From Echiichthys vipera (Eukaryota > Chordata > Actinopteri > Perciformes > Trachinidae), in contig OY829662.1 of the NCBI GenBank assembly GCA_963691815.1, positions 23,349,062 through 23,413,061 on the forward strand: a stretch of DNA of 64,000 nucleotides, in the 5' to 3' direction. Below the pieces are notes generated by a model. The model was not told the DNA's origin and made no database searches. It worked only from the letters and a program-made list of their open reading frames with translations. Positions 26,623-37,561 of the stretch are shown here, piece by piece (positions within the stretch are counted from its first letter, which is position 1; each line of letters opens with the position of its first letter). The translations under genes were made by a program, and so were the position numbers.

Positions 26623-26960
26623 GACAGTATCTCTACTCCCTCGCTCGTCTATTCTCGGACTGATAATTGTGTAAATTCCGAAGCATGTGTGTCACTTCTG
26701 TGCCAGTGTCCCCTCTCCGGACAGCAGAGGGAAAAGCGCGCAGAGGTGACACCATCGCCGAGCCAGGAGGCACAACAGCTTACTGTTATTCCACCCTGCG
26801 CTGACAGTAAACCTTCCTCGTCCATCCCAGCACTTGCTGAAGGCGTCCATTATTACTCCGGCACCGCTGTCACAAGCTGCATCTCGTCATGCCCGGCACA
26901 GCATGAGCCGCTCCGCCGTCCAGCTGCAGCACTGAGCGCTCGTCTCCCGCCCATCGCTCC
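26623..26960 (-). promoter_or_regulatory. usp43: Candidate usp43 5'UTR and promoter region
   Basis: The stretch immediately upstream of the usp43 ATG is clearly richer in G+C and CpG than the AT-rich flanks. It includes a GC-box-like GGGCGGGAG on the minus strand around 26944-26952. I see no convincing TATA box, as expected for a broadly expressed gene with a CpG-type promoter. The transcription start and any 5' untranslated exon cannot be placed from sequence alone. The assignment rests on position and base composition. Confidence 0.4.
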
Positions 26961-28767
26961 CAACTTCGCCTGGAAAAGGCTTGTGATTGTGTGGCTGTCA
27001 CCTCCCACTTTCCTGCACTTGGAGGAGATAAGAGAGCAGTGCACACTGTGGATTCATGTGGGCAGTGTTGGAAACCAATCTGACACGGAAATGTTTTTAT
27101 TTGACTTGTACTCTGATCATTAAGTTCAAGTGTTTAACTCAAACTATTATCAAAGTATCAAGTATCAAAGTAGCAGGGTATTTTCAGCAGAATGAACTGA
27201 AAGTATCAAAAGTATAGTCTCATTCTATAGAAAATGCCCTTTGAAGCTTATTTTATCATATCTGACATGATAGGCTATTAGACTGGTTATACTGACGCAT
27301 TAAAGCATTTTACTTAGTTTTCACTGCGTTATACAGAGTTTGGTAGTTCAGTCTAGGGTCAGAAGATAAATCTGAGGGGTCATGAGGTGATTTATGACTA
27401 ACCCATAATAATATTGGATTTTTTTCCTATTTGTTTTATCAAACCGTTATCTAAATGAAACTATCTGAGAGGATTAGAGGGGAAATGTCTCCCTCTCTTT
27501 GTGGAAATGCTAACAACTCATAGACCCCTGAAATGTGACAAGGAGCCCCAGTTGACACTGCTTTTGTTTCATGTCATAGTATCCTAGATCACAAAGGGGC
27601 AAATACCTCAGACGGATAAAAAGAGTAGGTCTTGCAAATATGTCACACAGTGGAGACGGTAGCTTCCAGCATTTTTTCAGATGTATAAATTCAAACAGAA
27701 ATGAAGCATGCAAGACAAGAATCGCCCTGTAAATAAGGACATGCCAGTGATTAAGTCTTGCAATGTAGTAAAGTATTAAGTAGCAAAACACTGAGAAACT
27801 CAAGTAAAGTACAAGGACCTCAAAACTGTACTTAGTGCAGGACAGAACACTGTGTGAATCGTTCATCCTTATCTGATGAAAGCAGTGGTGGCTTTGGCTT
27901 GTGACAGCAGTGTCGGAATATTAATGAACACCTTCAGAAAGTGCTGAGATGGATGAGGAAGGTTTGGAAAAACGGAGTCATAGAAACAACTTTTAGGTCA
28001 TTTGAATGCCTTTTTCTCAGGCAGTATTTATTTTTCTTCAAATTACTTGAGCTACTCCACAAGCTTGCCACGTATCTGGCAATTGATTTCAGCCAATTAA
28101 GAATTTTTAATAAAGGAAGAAGGGAGAAGAACGCATATCTTGCGTGAATGTGTGTGACCTCGGCAGTCTACAGAGGAAATTCATTAGCTAAGGCTGGGAA
28201 GGCATTTATTACAGGTTACAGTGTTCTGGATTATTGCTATCATTCCTAGGCTATCAAGTACAGGCTTATCCATCTCCTTTTCTCACTGCACGGATATAGG
28301 CTTTATTGCACAAGGCTGTCTTACTTATACTAAAAGAAATGCAGATTTATTGCAGCAGTGAGCAAAAGTAATATGACTTACTCTCCTCCTCACTGCTAAT
28401 GCAACCTGGGGAGTGAGTCTGAGCCAAGAAGGGGAGCCTCCTACTTCCCTCCTGCTTGTCTTCAGAGTGGTGCTGATGGTGGTGTGGAGTACCAGCAGGC
28501 TCCATTTCCAGAGAGGAATGTCGAGAATACTACTTTAAGCTGAGAACTAGAAACAGCCACAAGTGCACACAGCAGAAGAGCCTGTGCTCAGAATACGACA
28601 ACTTGAATTTACGACCACGCAAAGGTCTTCTTTCCTGACATCATCCGCCTCAATGACGAGGAGGCAAATAATCATCCTCTCTCTTACACACCATGCACCA
28701 AACATGCCACCTGTTCATGTGAACGAACACGACAGACTCTAACTCAAGTAAATCTAACTTGAGATCA
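26961..28767. other. Intergenic sequence upstream of usp43
   Basis: AT-rich single-copy-looking DNA with no exon recognised. I looked here for the missing downstream cfap52 exons on the minus strand and found none. Confidence 0.45.
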
Positions 28768-29590
28768 AATTCAATTCAATTTTATTTAAAGTGCCAAATC
28801 ATAGAAAAAGTTATCTCAGGACACTTTACAGAGTAGGTATAGACCACACTCTATGACTCAATTATGATTTACAGAGACCCAACAATTCCCCCGTAGATTA
28901 CGGTGGCATTGAAAACCTTCCCTTTAACAGGCAGGAACGTCAGACAGACCCAGCTCTGTGGAGGACAGACATTTATCTGCACCGGTTGGGGAGGAAGAAA
29001 AGGAGAGAGAAAGAGAGAAAAGACGGACAGATGGACAGAGAGAGACAAAGACAGACACAAAGACAGACAGAGAGACACTTCCAGAGATGCAAGCAACCAC
29101 ATAAGTAACAGTAACTATAATGATATTTAAAGTAATGTAAATATGACTTATATTTTATGGCAGTTAATACAGTAGAATAGTCGAAACAAGCACAGCTAAA
29201 GTGATATATTATGGCAAACATGATCAATGATGAGTAGTGGTAATAACAGCTGTGATACAATAAGATAAATTACTGATGATGTTTTTATGGCTACAAATGT
29301 TATAATTTATCAGACTAATGATAGTTTATATGAGTAAAAGTAATAATAGCAGCAGGAAGCGTCATGCAGGACCACTGCAGCAGGCACCACCACGATCAAC
29401 AGAGACCTGAGAGACGACAAAGCACAAACAACTCCGGGGAAGAAGTTGAATTAGTAACATGCATTGATGAGACATGGATGATACAGACAGAGAGGAGAGA
29501 AGCTCAGAGGATCAGGGACAGGATCATCCCCCGGCAGACCAGGCCTGTAGCAGCATCATTAGGTAAGCATAACAAAATCAGCTTAGGCCC
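28768..29590 (+). repeat. Long dispersed teleost repeat (TTATCTCAGGACACTTTACAG family)
   Basis: It contains AATTCAATTTTATTTAAAGT, AGTTATCTCAGGACACTTTA, ACAGAGACCCAACAATTCCC, CCTTTAACAGGCAGGAACGT and, near its end, GACAGGATCATCCCCCGGCA. I recognise these in this order from a very abundant fish repeat. Its middle here has expanded into GACAGA-rich sequence. The ends are approximate. Confidence 0.6.
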
Positions 29591-30390
29591 CGTACAAAAT
29601 AAGTTTCACATTTATCTGATTGTGCCAATGGGTAAGTGGGGGACTTTAACCAACGTCCCGCTTGATCTCACTCTGATACAATGACCACAAACTAAATGTA
29701 AGGCTCCACTCGGCCAGGAGGAACTACACTAGTTATACTCCTCTGACATCCTCCATATTTTTGACGACTTCCATATTAATGTGCCTATATGGTATTTTCC
29801 CACAGTCACTGACAACAGAGGGGAGGTGTGATGAAAAAGCCATTAACCGGAGTATTGCCATCATGCCCCTATAGGGACTGGGTGTAACATATAACTGAGC
29901 TGCTGCCATCTCTCATATACAGCAGCACTGTGCATGTTTGAGAGTTCATGGCTGAACACTTATCACCTCTGTGCTTGGCAGTTGTCTCCTTATTTTTGCA
30001 TGCTTTTTCATTTGTTATTTGATGCTATTTTTTAGAGCAATTTAGCATTTCCGTTTTCAAAGTCAGCGGCCTTTTAATAGTTCTCTTGCAAAAAGGATTT
30101 CTTCCACGGCTAACACTGACGTCTAATTCCATTTCACTATGAACGGAAGCCCTGAGAGGCAAGGGTGTTTTGTTTTTATAAGTGGTCCAAAGTCTGACCT
30201 AAACTTTTCTCTATCCTGTGTTTAGGACTTACAAACACGTTAAAAATGGTTCTTTTTGACTCACATTTCTAGTTTTTTAGATTAAAAACGTTTTGGCCGG
30301 GGATTCATTTTGGGTTAGAATTTTTTTTATTTTTTTTTATTTTCTGTTAAAAGGGACTCAGGGAGGGGGCAAGATTCCTAAGATTAGAAG
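29591..30390. other. Intergenic sequence, nothing recognised
   Basis: No exon or RNA gene seen. It ends with the left copy of the AGATTAGAAG target duplication (30381-30390). Confidence 0.45.
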
Positions 30391-30685
30391 TCCATCCATC
30401 CATCTTCAACTGCTTGTCCTATCACGCGGGTCCCAGCTGAAATCAGTGTGGGGCAGGGTACACCCTGGACAGGACGTCAAAAGCATTCACACACATATTC
30501 ACAATTATGGGCAATTTAGAGTCATGAATGAACCTAACACCTGAACGTCTTTGGATGGTGGGAGGACACTGGAGAAGAACCCGGAGAGAACCCACACAGA
30601 CACGGGGAGAACATGCAAACGCCCAAGCCTGGATTTGGGCGTTTGAACCAGGAACCTACTTGTTGTGCTAACCACTGTGCCGCCC
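30391..30685 (+). mobile_element. Dispersed teleost repeat, copy A, with 10-bp target duplication
   Basis: It runs from CCATCCATCTTCAACTGCTT through AGGGTACACCCTGGACAGGA and AATTTAGAGTCATGAATGAA to CTAACCACTGTGCCGCCC. The exact 10-mer AGATTAGAAG flanks it on both sides (30381-30390 and 30686-30695), which shows the insertion boundaries. This is one of four copies in the window. A perfect, longish duplication with no terminal inverted repeats suggests LINE-mediated retroposition. Confidence 0.8.
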
Positions 30686-30695
30686 AGATTAGAAG

Positions 30696-31351
<656 letters not shown>

Positions 31352-31354
<3 letters not shown>

Positions 31355-32283
31355 TTACGCCCCAATTTTGCATTGCGGCTGGTGTGATCCCGTCGCAAGA
31401 TGGTGTTTAGTTTCACACTTTTTCTCCCTGATGTAGAAAACGATTTAGATCACACTAAGAAAATGGATCACCAGGGGAAAAAAACAGGTGTACACACAGT
31501 AGATGTATTTTTTCCTTAATGTGTGAACTATATTTAATTGTCTTTGATGTGATTATCTCATACAAAGCACAACTCTTTGAACATTATATTTTATAGTGCT
31601 GCAGCACATATAATGAGGTCTGTGCGGTTGCGTGGTGGTCTAATATTTTAGTCATGTTCTGCCTATAAATGGAGAGGTAATTTGCCTGTGTCTCTTAAAA
31701 GAAGGACATGTCATTCCCAAAGATGAAGTACGCAACAGAGACCATTTGGTGGTCTGAGTCATCTACCCGAGCACTCCATTACTGGAGCTCAAAGAACAAC
31801 ACACTATCAGTATGGCCCGTGATGACTGCTGTGCTACAGTAAAATATGACCAGAGCCAAGAGTTTACAGTTCGCATATTACACATCTGAATGTTTGGAGC
31901 ATCAACTACATCTAAACGAGCATGTAATACAGGTCTAGAGTTTAGAAGTTTCTTTAATTCATGTTCTGAGCATCTCATTATTGTTCCCTAGTAATGCCCT
32001 GCCTTGTGTCCTGTGCTGATCAGTGTAACCCAGGACCACCCGACTCCTCTCAAAATGCCCACATAGACAGAGAGTGTGGAAACTGCATGCCCCAGGAGGG
32101 AATCAATACTGCTTCATGTTTTTTTTGTTTTTGTTACAGATAAATAGTGTTCTAGGCACATTTTTGAAGGTTTAACAAGACGATCACCTTCATCCGAACT
32201 AAACTGACTCAACCATTCCAGTGACGTGAATTAGTTTCACCAAAAAAGAAACAGAAGGGCTTGAGTGGGCGAGTTCTGGCTTC
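31352..32283. other. Intergenic sequence between the CA array and the cfap52-like exon
   Basis: I searched here for the next cfap52 exon (family words such as TSGTDRK and YWEV) on the minus strand and did not see it. Confidence 0.4.
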
Positions 32284-32433
32284 CACCAGGCCCCAGATTA
32301 TGCAGGCCCCATCTGAGCTGGCAATAACACATTCCTTGTCAGTGCCTTTAATCTTAATGCAGTTGGCAGAGGCCTTATGCTTTCTCATGGATTCCAGGAG
32401 CTTGTGAGTCCTGGGCAGGATCTCCCACACACG
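32284..32433 (-). pseudogene. cfap52: Orphan cfap52/WDR16-like WD40 exon, probably a relic
   Basis: The minus strand encodes about 50 residues running RVWEILPRTHKLLESMRKHK, then ASANCIKIKGTDKECVIASS, then DGACIIWGLV. This closely resembles the part of CFAP52 (WDR16), a motile-cilium WD40 protein, that covers one beta-propeller blade; the family reads DGxCIIWDLV where this has WGLV. CFAP52 lies directly upstream of USP43 on the same strand in human, so the location fits. There are signs of decay. No GTRAGT donor follows LV; the sequence there is GTGGAA. A good acceptor (TGTCTCTTCTCTGTCCAG, ending at 32453) would leave 19 bases before the conserved frame, seemingly because of about 16 extra bases in a GTGCGTGT-rich stretch. 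I found no neighbouring cfap52 exons. It could still be a live exon of a divergent gene. Confidence 0.55.
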
Positions 32434-34200
32434 AGCAAACACGTACACGCACCTGGACAGAGAAGAGACAGTCATTGGCTTAACAGCACACATGAGGCAA
32501 CTGACACAGCACTGAGCGGTCCCTCCTGAGGCTGAGGAGACCATGCTCGAGAGCTATTTCTATTCATGCCCTATTTTATCCATAACCAGTCCTACTTTCA
32601 CTGTATCTCAACTGTTATCAGTTACAGCAGGAACCTAGACACACACATGCAGCAAGGAACCAAACCTGCTCACATTATAACTGCAGCAGAAATGCTTATT
32701 AGTATGTCTCACACGCCTGTACCGAATCATGAATACTCATTTTTGTGTGTGTGTTAAAGTCTCTTGGTGGGTTTATCTCTCCTTCCCTCCATCATTACTC
32801 TCCTGCTGTCTCAGGTGGTGGCTGTCAATCCCAAACTGTGGGTCGTGTGAACAGGAAGCATCCTCGGTCCCGTTGCAGCATTAAACACGTGAATTTCCCA
32901 TCATTCTTTGGTTGCAAAAAGACAGGTAATGGCTGCTTATATGGCATATAATTAGATGAAATTTTGTAATTACTAACAAGTCATAACATGAGTCAGCATA
33001 TGTAGGCTTAATGAATAAGGGAAGGATGGACTGTGAATACTGCAACAACTGCCATCCCATTCAGAGGGTTATACTCTCATTAGAGTGAAAGCTGCCAGTA
33101 ATGATGCTTCAATGAGAAAGTCTAGAATGGAAAAAAGCTCTGCAAGTAAAAGGGCTTGTAATTGTCAGTAGTGCCACTGTTAAACACCCTACACAGCCAG
33201 TAACACCAATATTTTGCTATTGTTTTTATAATTTAGGAAAATGTGCTTTTTAAAGAGTACACATAGTTCACAGAAGACTTAAGCTGCAGCTTCTAATGAC
33301 TTGTGTTATGGCTCCCTCTACTGGTCAGTTTTCATAGTGACATTTGTCAAGTAGGGTCGTAGTATTGAGACCACTGAGGCCTGAAAGCGGCCTGTAGGGA
33401 GGCGTCCATCCTCAACAGTTGGGATCACACAGTCTAACTTGGAACACTTTTCTGCTCAACCTGGGGACTTTGGATATCAGTTCAGAGAGTAGCTTTGGAA
33501 CTTTGTACAGAGTTGGGAGCTGCCCTCTCTGTGTCCACCCACAAAGGTTTGGATGTTCGGCCGGGCATTTAAAGCCCTTTCATCACCCAAATTCAGATAA
33601 GATCAAAGCCACTCAGCCTCAGCTCTTTATAGATTCATTACTTATAAATTCTTTTGATGATTAAACTATAGTGAATTTTGACTCCTAAGCCTAGGGACCA
33701 AACCCTATTAAAAATGAGAGCTGGACCCGTACCTCCTGTACATGGGTAAGTGGGATCTAACACATGGCACCCTTTCCATTTCAGAGAAAGGGTCCAAATG
33801 GGACAAAACAACAAATGAGTCGGTAACAGATGATGGTGACAGGGATGATCACGCTGACAGAACCAGGACTGTCACAGTACATGAGCATCTGTTACAAAGG
33901 ACAGGCCACATTGTTCTGACTGGCTGAGATGGATTTGTCTCTTCAGTATCTATATTCATGTCTATAAAATTCAGCAAAAAATAAGCCTATAAGGTTTTGT
34001 CTCACAGCGATGGCATACTCCTGCACTTTGGATGCAAAGAAAGAAATGCAGAGGAGGAAAATGAAACTGAGAGTGTCAGTCTCCACAGTAAATCATTCGC
34101 TGAGTGTTGATGGTTAGTAACCACTGTGAAACAATCAGAAAATAACACTTTATGTCTCTCATTCACAGCTCTGTGATGCTCTCTCTCCTCATGCTCATCT
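32434..34200. other. Intergenic or relic-gene sequence
   Basis: I looked here for the preceding cfap52 exon and for stx8 exons on the plus strand and recognised neither. No other coding feature seen. Confidence 0.4.
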
Positions 34201-34304
34201 CCGCACGCACGCACGCACGCATACACCCACGCACGGACGCACGCACACACAAACACACACACACTCACACACTCACACACTCACGCACACACTCACACAC
34301 ACTA
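34201..34304. repeat. Degenerate CGCA/CACA/CTCA array
   Basis: An imperfect run of CGCACGCA, CACACAAACA and ACACTCACAC units, so an old mixed microsatellite. Confidence 0.85.
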
Positions 34305-34552
34305 GACATTGCAGCCTGCAGTTCAGTGTTCTTGCTCGTGAGATCAGTCTTTTTTAAAAGGAGCAAAGCCTAACTTTACTTAGTGGTACACAAGATGAAA
34401 AAGCAGCGTTATGTGTGTTTTTGATCAATCAGTGACAGTCATCCCTGCAAACCCTGGTCCCTGCAGTCGAAATGCAACGACTTCCTCAAAAGGTTCCCAG
34501 TCCCTGGGGAAAGTTCCTGCGGTCAAAAAGGCTAAGAAACACTGTCTGTGAT

Positions 34553-34554
<2 letters not shown>

Positions 34555-34595
<41 letters not shown>
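34555..34595. repeat. (AT)20 microsatellite
   Basis: Uninterrupted AT array ending in ATACTGTACA. That ending may be the left end of the Tc1-like element that follows, since Tc1 elements insert at TA. Confidence 0.95.
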
Positions 34596-34596
<1 letters not shown>

Positions 34597-34990
34597 TGTA
34601 CACAATAATGAGTGTCTACAGGAAACAGTGAGTTACAAGAAGTCGTGAAAGTGGTGGTATGGCCCCACAGAGCCCTGATCTCAACATCATCCAGTCTGTC
34701 TGGGATCACATAAAGAGACAGAGGGATTTGAGGAAGCCTACATCCACAGAAGATCTGTGGTTAGTTCTCCAAGATTGGAACAACCTATGAGCCAAGTTCC
34801 TTCAAAAACTGTGTGCAAGTGCACCTAGAAGAATTGATGCTGCTTTGAAGGCAAAGGGTGGTCACGCAGAATATGGATTTGATTCACATTTCTCTTCTGT
34901 TCAGCCACTGCATGTTGATAATTGATGACCACACTCTCTACTTAGTTTACAGCATTTCTTCAACACTTGCCTAAAATGTCACTGCCAGAA
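34596..34990 (+). pseudogene. Tc1/mariner-like transposase fragment
   Basis: From 34671 the plus strand reads SPDLNIIQSVWDHIKRQRDL, then RKPTSTEDLWLVLQDWNNL, a TGA stop at 34788, then AKFLQKLCASAPRRIDAALK and AKGGHAEYGFDSHF. This is the C-terminal part of a Tc1-family DDE transposase. In the family the position after SPDLNxI is the catalytic Glu. Here it is Gln (CAG, 34692-34694), so the copy is doubly dead. The usual stop after the terminal Tyr also appears to have changed to GGA. The N-terminal two thirds are missing. The remaining bases to about 34990 match the element's 3' non-coding tail. Confidence 0.8.
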
Positions 34991-35636
34991 GTGCTCAAAG
35001 TATGGACTGCAATTTCACTTTGTCTTTTCTTTTTACACAACATCAAGTGTGTATACACCTGTACTGCACTGAAACTCATAAAAAAAACAATTTTACCAAT
35101 ACCTCAGACTCTTTTTACAAGACTTCACTTACTCTCCAGAATATGAGCCTCTTCCAGCCCAGGAGACACAACTGTTGTACACAGACCATATAAAGAACCA
35201 CTATGGTTTTGCATTTTAGAATCTTATTGCATTTACTCTCGGTTAACAAGAAAGCCATTGAACTCCACTGGTAATTTGCAGTGTTTAGTTTCCAGCTGTT
35301 ACTGCCCCTAACCTCTTGAATTGATATGAAATGATACTTCATACATTGCATGATCCCTTCTGTTTAGTTCATCAGATACAGGCTGCAGGAGCGATGCAGT
35401 GCGAATCAGTAGACAATTTCATGTCATATCAGCCTCTGAGACGGTTTTCAACTGTCAAAGTAACTGAGAGGAAGGGTATCGTTTGAATGGAAAATGGAAA
35501 TAGCACATACAGGCTGCTTCCTTTTTGATCAATTAAAGTGAGACTTGTGATTTATGTCAATGCCATATGGGGGCGCTAAAGCTCATCGTTCACCCTGAGA
35601 GAAGCCAATAGAAAGGTCTACAAGAAGGAGTCAGCA
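34991..35636. other. Intergenic sequence, nothing recognised
   Basis: No exon or RNA gene seen. Confidence 0.45.
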
Positions 35637-35740
35637 GAGAAGTCTCACAGCCATCAAGGGGAGAGAAGTCTCACAGCCATCAAGGGGAGAGAAGTCTCAC
35701 AGCCATCAAGGGGAGAGAAGTCTCACAGCCATCAAGGGGA
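35637..35740. repeat. Perfect 4 x 26-bp minisatellite
   Basis: A 26-bp unit beginning GAGAAGTCTCACAGCC and ending ATCAAGGGGA is present four times without a mismatch, at 35637, 35663, 35689 and 35715. There are no spacers, so this is a tandem repeat and not a CRISPR array. The identity of the copies implies recent expansion. Confidence 0.97.
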
Positions 35741-36787
35741 ATTGATTGGATCAAGGTCAACACACTCATCACAGAGTTCCAAATTCCAAGTGTCTCTTAA
35801 CAGAGCTTACCCTCTTATACTGATGTTTGTGTGCTGACAACGATTACACGCTCCATCGGGTCTTTCCACTACACACTCATACATTTACCATCAGTAGGGT
35901 CTACTTTGTGTCCAGACGTCATCATGCCCAAATACAGTTCTATTATTCTCTAAACAGAATGTGTGCTTATCAGGCCTATGTCCCAAGTACACTGTGACCT
36001 TGTCCTGTTATTCCCTTTCTCAGTCACGTTTTCTTCCACAGTTTGTATGTTTTTTTCTGAATGCACTTTGGACTCTCTCGGAACAATTACTAGGAAGAGA
36101 GCAGACAAGACATTTATGCAGCACAAAATGAAATCTGTTTCTTCAGACAACCATTTGCCTGTACAGAGTCATTTACATTATCAGCACTTTAGAGCAGGTG
36201 TTTTCAAAGTATAAGACTGTGCCCCCCTCCCTTTAGTTTAGTTGCTTAGTTTCGTTCATTCCCAGATGCCTCTGGGATCATCATTATGGTATTTGATTTG
36301 TTATCTATTATTTGACTTCCCTTGCTCATGAGTGACCCATGTGACAATCAACAATTCAGAAAAGATAGCCTTGCTGTTTGACATAACTTCACACTTCTCC
36401 AAATGCTGCACATTAAAAGGGCATTTATTAGTTTGACTCTGGGATAAAAATTCCCCAAAACAACTCACTGCGCTCTCTTTAACCAAACTTGCACATGCAA
36501 CTACAAACTTACGTGTAATCTAATATACTGTATTTTATTCTATTTTCATTTTAAATTTAATTTTGTTTTTTTAAGAGGAAATACAGTATTCTTAATGGCA
36601 AAAAATACTATATTCAACTGAATTTTGCACAGTTAATAAGTTTGTTTGTTTATGTAAATAGGGCTCCATAAAATATGCTGGTGTTTTGTGTGCCTTTTTG
36701 TAATTTTACAAACACTCATAACTGATTCATTGGCTGCACTTTCCCCATAACTGACAAGCTGTGTTTAGCTCTTTAGTATATCATAAC
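35741..36787. other. Intergenic sequence, nothing recognised
   Basis: AT-rich. No exon or familiar repeat seen. Confidence 0.45.
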
Positions 36788-36878
36788 TAGGGCTGGGTGA
36801 TAAGGCAAAATGATACAGGTCATTTTTATATCTGGATAACAATGTGTATCGCTAATATAGCAGGTTTTCTGGTAATCC
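36788..36878. repeat. Fragment of a TAGGGCTGGGTGATA-type dispersed element
   Basis: ACTAGGGCTGGGTGATAAGG and a following ATATCT/TATCGC-rich stretch match the left end of a common fish non-autonomous element. It is cut off by repeat copy B. Confidence 0.45.
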
Positions 36879-36888
36879 AATAAATAAA

Positions 36889-37166
36889 CATTCATTCATC
36901 TTCAACCTCTTGTCCCTATCGGGGTCACGGGGGGCTGGAGCCAATCCCAGCTGACATCAGGCGTGAGGTGGGGTACACCCTATCACATGGCACATGGGGA
37001 CAAACAGAGACAGACACTCACACCTACGGGCAATTTAGAGTCACCAATAAGCCTAACACCTGCATGTCTTTGGACTGTGGTGGGAAGCCAGAGAAGCCAG
37101 GCTTTGAACCAGGAACCCACTCGCTGTGAGGCGACAGTGCTAGCCACCATGCCACCTTGTTGCCAT
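36889..37166 (+). mobile_element. Dispersed teleost repeat, copy B, with 11-bp target duplication
   Basis: Same family as copy A: CATCTTCAACCTCTTGTCCC, then GGGGCTGGAGCCAATCCCAG, GGGCAATTTAGAGTCACCAA and CTGTGAGGCGACAGTGCTAG. The 11-mer CAATAAATAAA lies immediately on both sides (36878-36888 and 37167-37177). Confidence 0.75.
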
Positions 37167-37177
37167 CAATAAATAAA

Positions 37178-37561
37178 AAGGCTATATGAAATAACATGGT
37201 AGAGCACATTTTTACTGTGTGAATTGAATGGTGATGGCCGATGGAGCCTCATACAGGATTGAAGCTTTCCATCCAATTGGTTTACTCCTGGGCTGAAGCT
37301 CCACGGTGCTTCAGTTTCTATACTGTGCCATCAAGTGGATGATACATGTAAAACAGACAGAGTGAGTGTGACACCATGGCATGAAGCTTTGAACGATAAT
37401 GCCAATAAACATATAATGCAGGCTACTCATTTATAATGTGTCTGTTGTTTTGTTTTTTTGAATGAAAGCAGGGACAGAGGGGGGAAGTTGAAACAAAATG
37501 GAGAGAGTATTGTGATTGAATGTGCTCGTGTCTCCAGGGACATCATTTTATTCATTTTTAT
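37178..37561. other. Sequence flanking the hAT pseudogene on its 3' side
   Basis: This may include the 3' non-coding end of the hAT element. The terminal inverted repeat could not be fixed. Confidence 0.35.

Noticed and set aside
26144..27123. Two long plus-strand open frames (176 and 220 codons) opposite usp43 exon 1
   Set aside because: They are antisense shadows of a GC-rich coding exon and its promoter. They have no domain and no splice support.
35637..35740. Possible CRISPR-like array
   Set aside because: Units are directly adjacent with no spacers, and the window is vertebrate nuclear DNA.
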